Shown: piece by piece, positions 35,629 through 44,767 of the stretch
How the letters are laid out: each line of letters opens with the position of its first letter
Numbering within the stretch: position 1 is the first letter of the stretch
Assembly: GCF_901212655.1 (NCBI RefSeq)
Contig: NZ_CAAKON010000023.1
Location: 56,126 to 120,125, forward strand
Reading direction: 5' to 3'
Source of the DNA: Olsenella uli
Lineage (GTDB): Bacteria > Actinomycetota > Coriobacteriia > Coriobacteriales > Atopobiaceae
Length of the DNA stretch: 64,000 nucleotides
Notes under the pieces: model-generated
Told to the model about the DNA's origin: nothing
Database searches by the model: none
Seen by the model: only the letters and a program-made list of their open reading frames with translations
Translations under genes and position numbers: made by a program

Positions 35629-36708
35629 TTATTCGGGTTGCTGCAGCTCCTCGAGCCTCCTCATGGCAGCGAATATCATGCCTGCCGTCACCGGGTACGG
35701 TACGTGCTTGAGCTCCTGGTTTTCCTCGGCTGCCTTGAGCGCATCCGAGAAGTCGTCCTCGAGCGTAAGGTCGAGGTCGACGAGCTTCGTGGGCAGGCCC
35801 ATCTTGTGATAGAAGGGCTTGAGCAGCTCGAGCTCGTCGAGCTGCCCGTCCATGACGAGCTGTACGAGCACGCCGTAGGAGACGATCTCGCCGTGCAGGT
35901 GGTTATGCTCGACCTTGGGGATCGTCGTGAGCCCGTAGAACAGGGCGTGTGCGAGGGCACTGTTGTAGTCGACGCCCACAAGGCCGCTCACGATGCCCGT
36001 GGTGACCACAACGTTCAGTGCCGCGCGCTCGAACTCGGGCGTGGCCTTGCCGGCCTTGTTGGCCTCGAGTGCCTGCACACCCACGGCGAGCGCCTCGTCC
36101 TTGCACATCTCGGCCACGTGCTTGCCGAGCGTCACCTCGTAGCTGAGCGCATCTCCGCGCATCGAGAACTTGGACTCGTAGTACTTCGCCGGCGTGTCGC
36201 CCAAGCCCGCCCACAGGAACTGGGAAGGGGCCTCGGCACAGACCTGCGTGTCGATGAAGGTGTGCACCGGGGGACAGGGGAGCTGGACGATCTTGCGAAA
36301 GCTGTCGTCCTCGTTGTACATGATCGAGATCTTGGAGACCGGCGAGCAGTTCGAGGCGATGGTAGGTAGCGCAAAGACCGGCTTGCTGAGCTCGAACGCA
36401 AGGTCCTTAACGGTATCGGTGCACTTGCCACCGCCTACGGCGATGATCGCGTCGGCCTTTTGCACGTTCTCGTCGGCCTTGAGCCGCTCGACGTTCTCGA
36501 AGGTGGCTTGGTGCCCGTAGACCAGGTACGTAAGCGGCGTCACCGACGATCCATCGAGTGCCGCGTCTAGGCGCTTTCGTGACTTCTCAAGCGCTGTCTT
36601 GCCGCCGATGACGGCCACCGTCGCCATCCCGAGCACGTTAGGGATGTCCCGATAGGCATCTGGGCCAATGGTATAGCTGGGCAGGTTCTGAGAGTGAAAG
36701 ATGCTCAC
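35629..36708 (-). CDS. GldA/HcxA-like iron-type dehydrogenase
   Basis: The 359-residue dehydrogenase belongs to the glycerol-dehydrogenase-like branch. It has IIAVGGGKCTDTVKD, LPTIASNCSPVSKISIMY, AGLGDTPAKYYESK, ALAHALFYGLTTIP and HNHLHGEIVSYG (metal histidine). E. coli HcxA (YbdH), which acts on 2-oxo acids, is the closest model I can name. The start is GTG at 36708 with AAGGAG six bases upstream on the minus strand. It is divergent from the KduD-like gene across a shared region with a 12-bp inverted repeat, which suggests joint control and a common sugar-acid pathway. Confidence 0.85.
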   Translation of the reverse strand: MSIFHSQNLPSYTIGPDAYRDIPNVLGMATVAVIGGKTALEKSRKRLDAALDGSSVTPLTYLVYGHQATFENVERLKADENVQKADAIIAVGGGKCTDTVKDLAFELSKPVFALPTIASNCSPVSKISIMYNEDDSFRKIVQLPCPPVHTFIDTQVCAEAPSQFLWAGLGDTPAKYYESKFSMRGDALSYEVTLGKHVAEMCKDEALAVGVQALEANKAGKATPEFERAALNVVVTTGIVSGLVGVDYNSALAHALFYGLTTIPKVEHNHLHGEIVSYGVLVQLVMDGQLDELELLKPFYHKMGLPTKLVDLDLTLEDDFSDALKAAEENQELKHVPYPVTAGMIFAAMRRLEELQQPE

Positions 36709-36756
36709 GAGGCGCTCCTTTTCTGGGCTCCGCCAAATCAACAGCGCACTATAAGC

Positions 36757-36863
36757 AATATATTTCTGAACTGCGAGTATATAATCGGCAAAGAGTGTTC
36801 ACGGATAAATACAGGTCACTCAGCCTAAAACGCAATCAGTTCTACGAATTACAGAAATATATT
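36757..36863. promoter_or_regulatory. Divergent AT-rich control region with 12-bp inverted repeat
   Basis: AATATATTTCTG (36757-36768) and CAGAAATATATT (36852-36863) are perfect reverse complements 83 bases apart. They flank an AT-rich stretch between divergent genes. The spacing suits a repressor that loops or binds at both promoters. TATAAT lies at about 36779. Confidence 0.7.
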
Positions 36864-37098
36864 TTAAGCCGTCAAGTGGAGGAGACCATGAGGGCTGCCT
36901 CCGCAAGACGCGGAAGGTCCGCAAGGCGAGACCATGTCGGGCGCAAGGTTGAAGCCGGATGCGCGGCAACGCCGGACGCACGGGCAAGGTTGGACGGCGC
37001 GGCTCCGTGGTCCTTCCAAGGGATTCGGTCAGAGGTGGGGCGGCACGGCTGCCTCCAGGGTGGGGCGGCGGCGCCCCAAAGCGAAAGGAACACGCATC

Positions 37099-37863
37099 AT
37101 GGCACACGATCTGTTCGACATCTCGGGCAAGAAGGCCATCGTCACTGGCGGCACGCGTGGCCTGGGCCATGGCATGGCGGAGGGTCTGCTCGAGGCAGGC
37201 GTCGAGGTCACCATCTTCGGCACGAGCGAGAGTGTCGGCAAGGTAGCCGCGGATTTCACGGAGAGGGGCTACAAGGCCCTCGGCATCCAGGTCGACATCG
37301 GTGACCGCGAGGCCTGCAAGAAGGCCTTCGACAAGGCCGTCGAAATCATGGGTGGCCTGGACGTCCTCGTGAACTGCGCCGGCGTCCAGGCACGTCACCC
37401 AAGCGAGGAGTTCCCGATGGAGGACTGGGACTTCGTGCTGAACGTGAACCTCAACGCGGTGTTCCAGCTCTGTCAGCTTGCCGGCAACGTCTTCCTCAGG
37501 CAGGGCGGTGGCAAGATCATCAACGTCGCCTCGATGCTGAGCTTCTTCGGCGGCCTCACGGTTCCTGCCTATGCTGCCTCCAAGGGCGGAGTTGCCCAGC
37601 TCACCAAGGCACTCTCCAACGAGTGGGCCGGCAAGGGCATCAACGTCAACGCCGTGGCCCCGGGCTACATGGACACCGACATGAATGTCGCGCTCACCAA
37701 CCCGGAGAACCCGCGCTTCAAGACCATCATCGACCGCATTCCGGCGCATCGCTGGGGCACCGGTGACGACATGAAGGGCGTCACGGTCTTCCTGGCATCC
37801 GGGGCGTCCGACTACCTCGACGGTGCGGTCATCCCCGTCGACGGCGGCTACCTCGTGATGTAG
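37099..37863 (+). CDS. kduD: KduD-like short-chain dehydrogenase
   Basis: The 254-residue SDR has the cofactor motif VTGGTRGLGHGMAEGL, NCAGVQARHP, the catalytic serine in INVASMLSF and the YAASKGG pair (Tyr/Lys). It ends VIPVDGGYLVM. The opening LFDISGKKAIVTGG resembles 2-dehydro-3-deoxy-D-gluconate 5-dehydrogenase, which interconverts 2,5-diketo-3-deoxygluconate and KDG in uronate breakdown. AAAGGAA lies upstream. No KDG kinase or aldolase is adjacent, so the substrate is uncertain; gluconate 5-dehydrogenase is an alternative. Confidence 0.8.
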   Translation: MAHDLFDISGKKAIVTGGTRGLGHGMAEGLLEAGVEVTIFGTSESVGKVAADFTERGYKALGIQVDIGDREACKKAFDKAVEIMGGLDVLVNCAGVQARHPSEEFPMEDWDFVLNVNLNAVFQLCQLAGNVFLRQGGGKIINVASMLSFFGGLTVPAYAASKGGVAQLTKALSNEWAGKGINVNAVAPGYMDTDMNVALTNPENPRFKTIIDRIPAHRWGTGDDMKGVTVFLASGASDYLDGAVIPVDGGYLVM

Positions 37864-37985
37864 GGAGGGCCGTACGTTCGGGCGGTTCACGCGGAGTGCC
37901 GCGCGAACCGCCCTGTGCCGAAGGTGCCCGCAGTGCGGGCCTCGTACGCAAGGGAGGTGCGGCCCTTCTCAGAAAGGCCACGCTT

Positions 37986-39251
37986 ATGAAGTGCAGTATC
38001 TCATCCTGGCCATGGAACGGTCCTACTGCTGTTTCTCGTCCTCATCTATTCCTACTCGGTGGTGATGGCCCCGCTCAAGGCGCAGTTTGGCTGGTCGGTC
38101 TCGGGCATGACGCTCATCTCCGCCCTGTCTATGATCGCCTTCACGGGTGGCAACGTGCTTGCGGGCAAGCTACTGCGCAATCACGACGTGCAGTTCGTCT
38201 TTCTCGTGGCAATCGCGTTTCTGTTTGCGGACTTCGTGGGCTCCTCGTTTGCGAGTGGCTCCCCGAGCCTGATGCTCATCTACCTCACGTACGGCATTGT
38301 CGCGAGCGTGGGCATCGGCCTCGTCTACAACGTCATCGTGCCTGCCATTACCTCCTGGTTCCCCGACAAGACGGGGCTTGCGCAGGGCGTCTGCCTCATG
38401 GGCTGCGGATTTGGCGGCTTCCTCCTCGGCCCAGTAATCACGAACGTGTACGCGCAACTTGGTAGCCGGCAGGAGGTCTTCGTGGGTGTGGGCATCATCT
38501 TCTCGATGCTCGTGCCGATCGGCGCCTTCGCGATTCGCGTTCCGAGCGCCTCCGAGGCCGAACAGCTTCCCGCCGTCGTGGCGAGTGCCGGCGGTAGCTC
38601 GAACGTCCCCGACATCCAGACGCGTGAGGCCACCTCTGCCGAGGCGCGGCGCGACCCCGTCTTCTGGATGCTCTACCTGTTCCTGTTCCTGCTCGGGGGA
38701 TTGGCATGGGGCTCACGGGCATTGGCAAGGAGTTCCCGATCTCCCTTGGCGCCGACGCGGTGACCGCGGCGTTCGCCATCGGTTTCGTGAACATCGGCTC
38801 GGGCATAGGCCATCTGGCGGGTGGCGCCATCCTCGACAAGCTCGGTCGCGCAAAGACGATGTTCATCATTGCGGCCCTGTTCTCTGTGGGCGTGTGCGTC
38901 ATGGCGCTTTCCGTGGTGACGCGCAGCATCCCCGTGCAGATCGCTGGCTGCCTGGTGTGTGGCATCTCCTGATGCTGGACAATCATCACCATGCCGTTTG
39001 TGACCCGCAAGGCGTGGGGTCAGAAGAACTTCGCCGAGAACCTCGCCATCGTGAACGGCTACGGCACCTTCGCCGTCGTGGTGGGCTCGTGGGGTGCCGG
39101 CCTGCTTGCCGATGCGCTCGGCTCGTTCATGCCGGTCCTGGCCATCATGGGCTGCATGGCAATCGCCGCCTTCGGTGTGGTGCTGATGATGAACCGGCAT
39201 GTCGCAGCGGCTGCGCAAGACACGGCCGGAGCGGCACCGCATGCGGCGTAA
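37986..39251 (+). pseudogene. Broken MFS transporter (OFA/oxalate-formate type)
   Basis: The pieces spell one 12-helix permease. They include VLIYSYSVVMAPLKAQFGWS, WFPDKTGLAQGVCLMGCGFG and DPVFWMLYLFLFLLGGLAWG in one frame. IGSGIGHLAGGAILDKLGRA and NGYGTFAVVVGSWGAGLLAD follow in another. At least three lesions are visible. There is a frameshift near 38015 (the start region QYLILAM is out of frame), a frameshift near the G-run at ~38695, and an in-frame TGA at 38970-38972. It directly follows the KduD-like gene and was probably its substrate importer. Confidence 0.88.
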
Positions 39252-39334
39252 GCTATGCTCGAGACGGGGCGGTGACGCATCTGTCCCGCATGGGTCTTTC
39301 GTAGAGACGCGCATTCACACAAGGAGGATCAACC

Positions 39335-39778
39335 ATGGCAAGCACCGATCCCTACAGCACCATCACGGCGCCAGGCGAGGACGTGAGCACGTTCGGAATC
39401 GCCCTGCGCAAGCTCGACTCCGGCTGGCTCATCTTGTTCCGCGAGCAGAGCCACCGCGGTCGCTGCATCGTGTCGTCCGACAAGGCGGTCGACGACATCT
39501 CCGACCTCACCCCGGAGGAGTCCGCGGCCTTCATGGCCGACGTCCGTCGCGTGGCCAAGGCGATGCACCTGGCGTTCAATCCCGACAAGCTCAACTTCGG
39601 CGCCTACGGCGACAAGATGCACCACCTGCACTTCCACCTGGTGCCCAAGTACGCGAGCGACCCCTACGAGTTCGGCGGCGTGTTCGCGATGAACCCCGGC
39701 CGCACCGAGCTGACGGATGCCGAGTACAAGCAGGTCGGAGACGAGCTGCTCGCGGCGCTCGACAAGGTGGAGGAGTAG
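39335..39778 (+). CDS. HIT-family nucleotide hydrolase/transferase
   Basis: The 147-residue protein has the histidine triad HLHFHLVPK near residue 96 and the preceding LNFGAYGDKMHH. HIT proteins hydrolyse AMP or nucleotidyl conjugates. The length is usual for the family. ATG follows AGGAGG (39322-39327). The gene is monocistronic with its own terminator. Confidence 0.92.
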   Translation: MASTDPYSTITAPGEDVSTFGIALRKLDSGWLILFREQSHRGRCIVSSDKAVDDISDLTPEESAAFMADVRRVAKAMHLAFNPDKLNFGAYGDKMHHLHFHLVPKYASDPYEFGGVFAMNPGRTELTDAEYKQVGDELLAALDKVEE

Positions 39779-39806
39779 GCGGGCTTTTCGGTTTGCATGC
39801 TTGGGG

Positions 39807-39844
39807 CGGGGCGTCCGGCGGATGTGCCGGGCGCCCCGTTTTTC
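39807..39844 (+). terminator. Terminator after the HIT gene
   Basis: A 13-bp near-perfect stem (39807-39819 with 39826-39838) and 6-base loop are followed by TTTTTC. Confidence 0.95.
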
Positions 39845-40004
39845 ATTGCCCAAGCGATTGCCCTACAGGTAGTTGGCACCGCACGTAAAAGAGCTCTCCC
39901 AATGGCACAGGGCGATACGAGGGGGCCGGCGAGGTCTCAGGGTCTGATGCGTCTAAAAGCTCTCACATGCTCGCTGGACTCTCCCGGCTTAGTTATCCCA
40001 GGCG

Positions 40005-40739
40005 CTACGCTTGTCGGAAATACTCCGGGTACGAACCGCGCAGCCGGTCGTAAAAGCGCTTGTAGCCATCGAGGTGCGAGGATACGAGTGCCGCGATTTC
40101 CTCGATAGAGGCACCGCCGTGCTCCAGGATGTCCATCATGCGCTCGTGCTCCTCGGTGCGCAGACGGTCGTAGCCAAAGAGCAGGCCGATGTAGCGCATG
40201 CGGTCGAACTGGCCCAGAATCTGGCGCAGGGAGCGCCAAACGAGTTCCTTGCCCGCCGCGACGTACATGAACTTGTGGAATTCGTCGTCGATAAGGATGA
40301 CTTCCTCTGGGTCAGGCGCGGACATGCCCACGAGCTGCCGCTGGCGGTCCATGTTGCGCTCGAGAATGACACATTGGGCACTCGAGAGGTTGCCCTGCAG
40401 CTCGTTCATGAGCAGCGGCTCCACGGCTCCGCGGATATAGCGTCCCTGCTCGTGAATGCTCATGTCGATGAGCGAGACGTAGGTGGCCCGCTTGGGTGCG
40501 ATCGAGACGAGGTTGCGCGCCACGAGGAGGTTGACGGCCTCGTGGACGGGCGTGCGCGAGACGCCGAGGCGGGAGGCCACGTCGGGCTCGTTGATGACCG
40601 AACCGGGTGGCATGTAGAGCATGAGAATGTTGGTGGCGAGCACGCGGGAGGCATAGGGCGTGGCCTTCTCGCCGGGGCGATGCTCCAGCACGCGCATGCA
40701 GCGCGCCGCGTCCACGCCCGTGTACTCCACATCGGCCAT
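40005..40739 (-). CDS. GntR-family transcriptional regulator, FCD subfamily
   Basis: The 244-residue protein has an N-terminal winged helix (residues ~25-90) with INEPDVASRLGVSRTPVHEAVNLLV. An all-helical FCD ligand domain follows, with metal-site histidines in DDEFHKFMY and EEHERMM. FCD regulators commonly respond to sugar acids or carboxylates. It is divergent from the DeoR gene and upstream of the PTS operon. It could control either that operon or the KduD-region genes. Confidence 0.9.
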   Translation of the reverse strand: MADVEYTGVDAARCMRVLEHRPGEKATPYASRVLATNILMLYMPPGSVINEPDVASRLGVSRTPVHEAVNLLVARNLVSIAPKRATYVSLIDMSIHEQGRYIRGAVEPLLMNELQGNLSSAQCVILERNMDRQRQLVGMSAPDPEEVILIDDEFHKFMYVAAGKELVWRSLRQILGQFDRMRYIGLLFGYDRLRTEEHERMMDILEHGGASIEEIAALVSSHLDGYKRFYDRLRGSYPEYFRQA

Positions 40740-40998
40740 GCGTAAAGCCCCTTTTCAGCCCGTTCGTTCCGCTGTCTGCGCTCCCATAGTATCAATCGCG
40801 AGCGTTGCGGTGGGCTTATGCTGCGCTGATTGTATCGGCGGCAGAAAGAGGCTCGTGAGGAGCGGTACGCTTGTACCATCCGGCCGTTGCCTGCCGCCTG
40901 CAGATTCCAAGCCCGACCGGCTGCGGATTTGTGGGGAGCCCGCCCGATGCGGGCTGGTAGGGTGGCGAAAAGAGGATGCACGGAGCGGGGTGGAAACC

Positions 40999-41907
40999 AT
41001 GTGGGAGACGAGTGAGAAAGATGGGCGGCGTGTGTCCATCGACGAGCGCCGCGCGATGATAGCCGAGGAGGTCAACCGGCGTTCCTCCATCCAGGTGTCG
41101 GATATCTGCGAGCGCTTTGTCGTCTCGGAGGTCACGGCTCGAAACGACCTTGACAAGCTCGAACGCGCCGGCAAGCTCCGGCGAACCCATGGTGGCGCCG
41201 TCTCCATCACGCGAACCATCACGGTTTCCTATCCCGACCAGCGCATGAACCTCAACGTCGAGGCAAAGCGTGCGGTTGCGAGGGTGGCCGCAGACCTCGT
41301 GACGAACGGCGACTCCCTGTTGGTCGATACGGGCACCACTACCCTCGAGTTCGTGAGGAGCCTCTACGAGAAGCGCTCCATCACCATCGTGACGAGTGAC
41401 CTGTCTATCGCCACGTTCGCAGATTCGAACCTGCCCCATGCCGAGGTGCTGCTCTTGGGAGGCGTACTTCGTAAGAACCACCGCTATATCACTGGCTCCA
41501 TCACTGCGGATATTCTCTCGCGAATCCATGTGGACAAGGCCTTCCTCGCGTGCGACTCGTTTCATCCGGATTGCGGGTTCACCACCGAGTTCACGGGCAA
41601 CGCTGAGGTCAAGCGTCTCATGCTCAAGCAGTCCCATGAGCATTTCATGCTCATGGACGCATCGAAGGTCCGGCGACCAAGCTTCATCGAGTTCGCTCGG
41701 CCCGATGATCTCATGGCAATCATTACCGAGGCTGACCCCCAGGGGGCGATAGCGGGGGCCATAGAGAAATCGGGGGCTCGCTGTGCCTTGTTGCTTGCCA
41801 ACGAGGGGCGAATCGCTGAAGACGAGGCACGGGCTGTCGAGCGCTCCGTCGACGAGAGGACCGATGGCGAGGCGATCGGCAGACAGACGACACGACACGT
41901 GCAGTAG
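40999..41907 (+). CDS. DeoR-family sugar-phosphate-responsive repressor
   Basis: The 302-residue regulator has a DeoR helix-turn-helix (RRSSIQVSDICERFVVSEVT, then DLDKLERAGKLRRTHGGAV). The DeoRC sugar-phosphate domain follows, with LLVDTGTTTLEFVRSL, LGGVLRKNHRYITG and FTTEFTGNAEVKRLML. It lies directly upstream of the PTS operon and is the prime candidate for its repressor, with the PTS-generated sugar phosphate or a bisphosphate as inducer. The C-terminus carries an acidic/basic tail. The start ATG 40999 is chosen by family length. Confidence 0.92.
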   Translation: MWETSEKDGRRVSIDERRAMIAEEVNRRSSIQVSDICERFVVSEVTARNDLDKLERAGKLRRTHGGAVSITRTITVSYPDQRMNLNVEAKRAVARVAADLVTNGDSLLVDTGTTTLEFVRSLYEKRSITIVTSDLSIATFADSNLPHAEVLLLGGVLRKNHRYITGSITADILSRIHVDKAFLACDSFHPDCGFTTEFTGNAEVKRLMLKQSHEHFMLMDASKVRRPSFIEFARPDDLMAIITEADPQGAIAGAIEKSGARCALLLANEGRIAEDEARAVERSVDERTDGEAIGRQTTRHVQ

Positions 41908-41942
41908 CTTCCTCCGCGATACACGTGACCATATCGTTTTCT

Positions 41943-41983
41943 GGGGCGCTTGCCCGCTGCGTGCGGGCAGGCGCCCCATTTTT
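41943..41983 (+). terminator. Terminator after the DeoR gene
   Basis: The stem GGGGCGCTTGCCCGC pairs with GCGGGCAGGCGCCCC, leaving one small mismatch, and is followed by ATTTTT. Confidence 0.92.
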
Positions 41984-41994
41984 CCGCAGATGAA

Positions 41995-42441
41995 CTAAAA
42001 ACGGAATAAAACGAAATTACAAGCTGCACAATAATAGAAACAAATCTTCGCAAATGCTGAAAACGAAAGATTCCGTAAGGCGTAAATGTCTTCGTGTTTA
42101 CCCAGATGGACATATCAAACAAACCATCTACCTGCAAAAACATAGAATTCTAGAAGCGAAGAAAGACAAACAAGACCATCTCAATAATAGAGAACTACCG
42201 CTTGCGAACGAAACTCTACCGTTCGGGGGCGGGGGGGGTGCCACGGGCTTTTGGCTGCTGTATTACAGAGTCAGCAAAGGCACACACGAGATGTCGGAGG
42301 TGCTGGAGCGGAATGGCAAAGCGCGGCATCGCATCAAAGACGAGACGCCAGGGGGAGTTCAGTCTGTCAATGCGTACGAGGTCATCGGCTTCTTATGGTT
42401 TCCGGCATGCGTCCAATCAACGTATTCGAGAGGGGAACGAG
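41995..42441 (+). promoter_or_regulatory. AT-rich leader of the PTS operon with repeated CGAAA boxes
   Basis: No gene is seen. From 41995 to ~42220 the sequence is strikingly AT-rich for this genome. ACGAAA occurs at 42011, 42063 and 42208, each within a longer AAACGAAA or GAACGAAA context. The related TTTTCG boxes before the IIC gene suggest a common DeoR operator. RBS for IIA is GAGGGGAACGAG before 42442. Confidence 0.5.
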
Positions 42442-42894
42442 ATGGACCTGAGCGAAGTTATTGATGAGAACATCATCGACCTTGACGTGAAGGGCACGAC
42501 GAAGGACGAGGTGCTTCGCGAGCTGTCCCAGCGCCTGTACGACAACGGCTACATCTCCGATGTCGAGCAGTTCGTGAAGGACATTTACGTCCGTGAGTCC
42601 ATGGGCATCACGGGTGCCGGCAACCACATCGCCATCCCCCACGGCAAGAGCTCCGCGGTCAACAAGATCACGATTGCCGTTGGGCGCAGTGACCACATGG
42701 TCGAGTGGGAGAGCTACGACGAGCAGCCGGTCAACCTCTTCTTCCTCTTCTGCGTCTCCGACGACGAGGGGTTCGCGCAGAACCACATGCGCCTGCTTGC
42801 CGAGCTTGCGGGCAAGATTGGCAAGGACAGCCTCGCCGAGGAACTTCAGAATGCCAAGACTCCGGCGGAGGTCGTCAAGATCCTCACTGCCTAG
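42442..42894 (+). CDS. PTS fructose-type EIIA component
   Basis: The 150-residue protein is a fructose/mannitol-class EIIA. The phosphorylated histidine is His67 in HIAIPHGKSS. It takes phosphate from HPr and passes it to the EIIB encoded 63 bases downstream. Separate IIA, IIB and IIC genes in one operon are typical of this class in Gram-positives. HPr and EI are not in the window. Confidence 0.95.
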   Translation: MDLSEVIDENIIDLDVKGTTKDEVLRELSQRLYDNGYISDVEQFVKDIYVRESMGITGAGNHIAIPHGKSSAVNKITIAVGRSDHMVEWESYDEQPVNLFFLFCVSDDEGFAQNHMRLLAELAGKIGKDSLAEELQNAKTPAEVVKILTA

Positions 42895-42957
42895 CAGGGG
42901 CAGGAAGCGCGCCTCTTGGCGCGTGGGACATACAAGGTCGCATCGAAAGGGAAGAGC

Positions 42958-43266
42958 ATGAAGATCGTTGGAGTTACCGCGTGCACCGCAGGCATCGCCC
43001 ACACCTATATCGTGGCCCAGAAGATTCAGGACGCTGCCGAGGCCGCCGGTCACCAGTGCAAGATTGAGACCCAGGGCACCATCGGTGCCGACAACGTCCT
43101 CACTCCCGAAGAGATTGCCGAGGCGGATGTCGTGATCATCGCCCACGATATCGCCGTCAACAAGGATCGCTTCAAGGACAAGAAGGTTGTCGACATTCCC
43201 ATCAGCACGGCAATGAAGAGCCCGAAGAGCCTCATCGCGACGATTGAGAAGAAGCTCGGCAAGTAG
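42958..43266 (+). CDS. PTS fructose-type EIIB component
   Basis: The 102-residue protein starts MKIVGVTACTAGIAHTYIVA. The phospho-cysteine is Cys9, in the classical fructose-IIB TACTxGIAHT motif. It transfers phosphate to the incoming sugar bound by EIIC. RBS AAAGGGAAG precedes the start. Confidence 0.95.
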   Translation: MKIVGVTACTAGIAHTYIVAQKIQDAAEAAGHQCKIETQGTIGADNVLTPEEIAEADVVIIAHDIAVNKDRFKDKKVVDIPISTAMKSPKSLIATIEKKLGK

Positions 43267-43278
43267 GGTTTCGGTTCT

Positions 43279-43301
43279 ATTTTCGATTGACATTTTCGAT
43301 T
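43279..43301 (+). promoter_or_regulatory. Repeated ATTTTCGATT box upstream of the EIIC gene
   Basis: ATTTTCGATT occurs at 43279-43288 and 43292-43301, a 13-bp period. Being the reverse of the CGAAA boxes in the operon leader, it may be a second DeoR-type operator. It lies in an unusually AT-rich 213-base gap inside the operon that could carry an internal promoter. Confidence 0.5.
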
Positions 43302-43479
43302 CGCGCGTTTACTCGGGGCCGCGGTGCCTCAGCACTCCTTGTTTTCAGACATACCTATGGCTAGCTCCGTGCTCATAGCTGAATAAGTGCACAGATGAAC
43401 ATATGGGCCTATTTAAGCCAATAGTTTACATACCTATAGGCGGACCTGCGGGTCCGAGGGAAAGGAAGGAGGGAGTTCC

Positions 43480-44598
43480 ATGTCCAAGATCAAGAAGGTG
43501 GGCGTCATGAAGACCATCATGACGGGCATCTCCTACATGATCCCGATGGTCGTCGCGGGCGGTATTCTCGGAGCTCTCGCAAAGGGTCTCGGTGGCTGGC
43601 AGATCGGTGACTACTACAAGGCAGTCTCCGGATCCTGGGCAACCCCGTTCACAGGAATGGAGCCCTTCACGTGGGGCGGCTTCTGGTGGGGCGTCAACAT
43701 GCTCAGCTCCTACGCGATGAACTTCGCGGTGGCGATTCTCTGCGCGTACATGGCATACGCCATCGCAGAGCGCCCGGGCATCGTGCCTGGCTTCATCATC
43801 GGCTACGTCTGCACGATGTCGAAGGCCGGCTTCCTCGGCGGCCTGCTCATGGGCTTCGTCATTGGCTACTTCATCCTTTGGATGAAGACTTGGAAGACGC
43901 CCAAGTGGTGCGCGGGCCTCATGCCAGTACTGATCATTCCGGTACTTGCGACGTTCGTCTGCGGCATGCTGTTCCTCTGTGTCTTCGCTCAGCCCATGGC
44001 TTTCGTCATGGATGTGTTCCAGAAGTGGATTGCCTCGCTCAACGGCGGCTCCAAGGCCGTGATCGGCGCCGTCATTGGTGCCTGCATGGGCTTTGACATG
44101 GGCGGCCCCATCAACAAGACCGCTTCCATGGCTGCCAACGGCCTCGCTGCCGACGGTATCTACGGCCCGATGTCCGCAAAGATTATCGGCGGTATGACGC
44201 CTCCGACCGGCCTGTTCATCGCGAGCCTCATCGCCAGGAACAAGTTTACGCAGACCGACCGCGACACTGCCATCACCGCGCTCCCCATGGGCCTCTGCTT
44301 TATCACCGAGGGCGTGCTTCCCTTCGCGGCTGCCGACCCGCTGCGCTTCATTCCGGCCTCCATGCTCGGCTCCGCCACCGCGGGTGCCATCGCAGTTGGC
44401 ATGGGCGTCGAGTCCGTGGCTGCACACGGCGGCATTTTCGTCTTCCCGGCCATGACGAATCCCCTCTGGGCCGTCATCGCCCTGGTCGCCGGCTCCGTGG
44501 TGACGGGCGTTGTCTACGCCGCCATCAAGCAGAAGCCGTCCGAGGAGGCGGAGGCTGTCGAGGAGGAGATCACCGACGACCTCGATATCGAGCTCTAG
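43480..44598 (+). CDS. PTS fructose-type EIIC membrane component
   Basis: The 372-residue membrane protein has about nine to ten hydrophobic segments. It shows fructose-IIC motifs including SYMIPMVVAGGILGALAKG, GFDMGGPINKTASMAANG and FITEGVLPFAAADPLRFIP. It forms the translocation channel and substrate site. The start follows GGAAAGGAAGGAGGGAG, a strong RBS. The substrate is a ketose or related sugar; the downstream genes suggest one entering a tagatose/psicose-like pathway. Confidence 0.95.
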   Translation: MSKIKKVGVMKTIMTGISYMIPMVVAGGILGALAKGLGGWQIGDYYKAVSGSWATPFTGMEPFTWGGFWWGVNMLSSYAMNFAVAILCAYMAYAIAERPGIVPGFIIGYVCTMSKAGFLGGLLMGFVIGYFILWMKTWKTPKWCAGLMPVLIIPVLATFVCGMLFLCVFAQPMAFVMDVFQKWIASLNGGSKAVIGAVIGACMGFDMGGPINKTASMAANGLAADGIYGPMSAKIIGGMTPPTGLFIASLIARNKFTQTDRDTAITALPMGLCFITEGVLPFAAADPLRFIPASMLGSATAGAIAVGMGVESVAAHGGIFVFPAMTNPLWAVIALVAGSVVTGVVYAAIKQKPSEEAEAVEEEITDDLDIEL

Positions 44599-44652
44599 GA
44601 ACGACCTAACCACATGCACGAAGGCCTGAGCCACAAGCCCCAGGCCATGAGA

Positions 44653-44704
44653 AGGGCCGGCAGGGACGCTTCACGGGACGTGACCCGTTCCGCCGGCCCT
44701 TTCT
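44653..44704 (+). terminator. Hairpin between the EIIC and aldolase genes
   Basis: AGGGCCGGC (44653-44661) pairs with GCCGGCCCT (44692-44700), followed by TTTC. The inner sequence can pair further. It may be a partial terminator lowering expression of the downstream genes. Confidence 0.7.
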
Positions 44705-44767
44705 TGTCGAAATACAGGAAGAACCGCGCTCGGCGACTCGGGGCGGGAACAGAAAGGGGACTCTCTC

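Noticed and set aside
38970-38972. TGA as a selenocysteine codon in the MFS transporter
   Set aside because: Transporters of this family are not known selenoproteins, no SECIS-like hairpin was evident, and two other frameshifts already break the gene.
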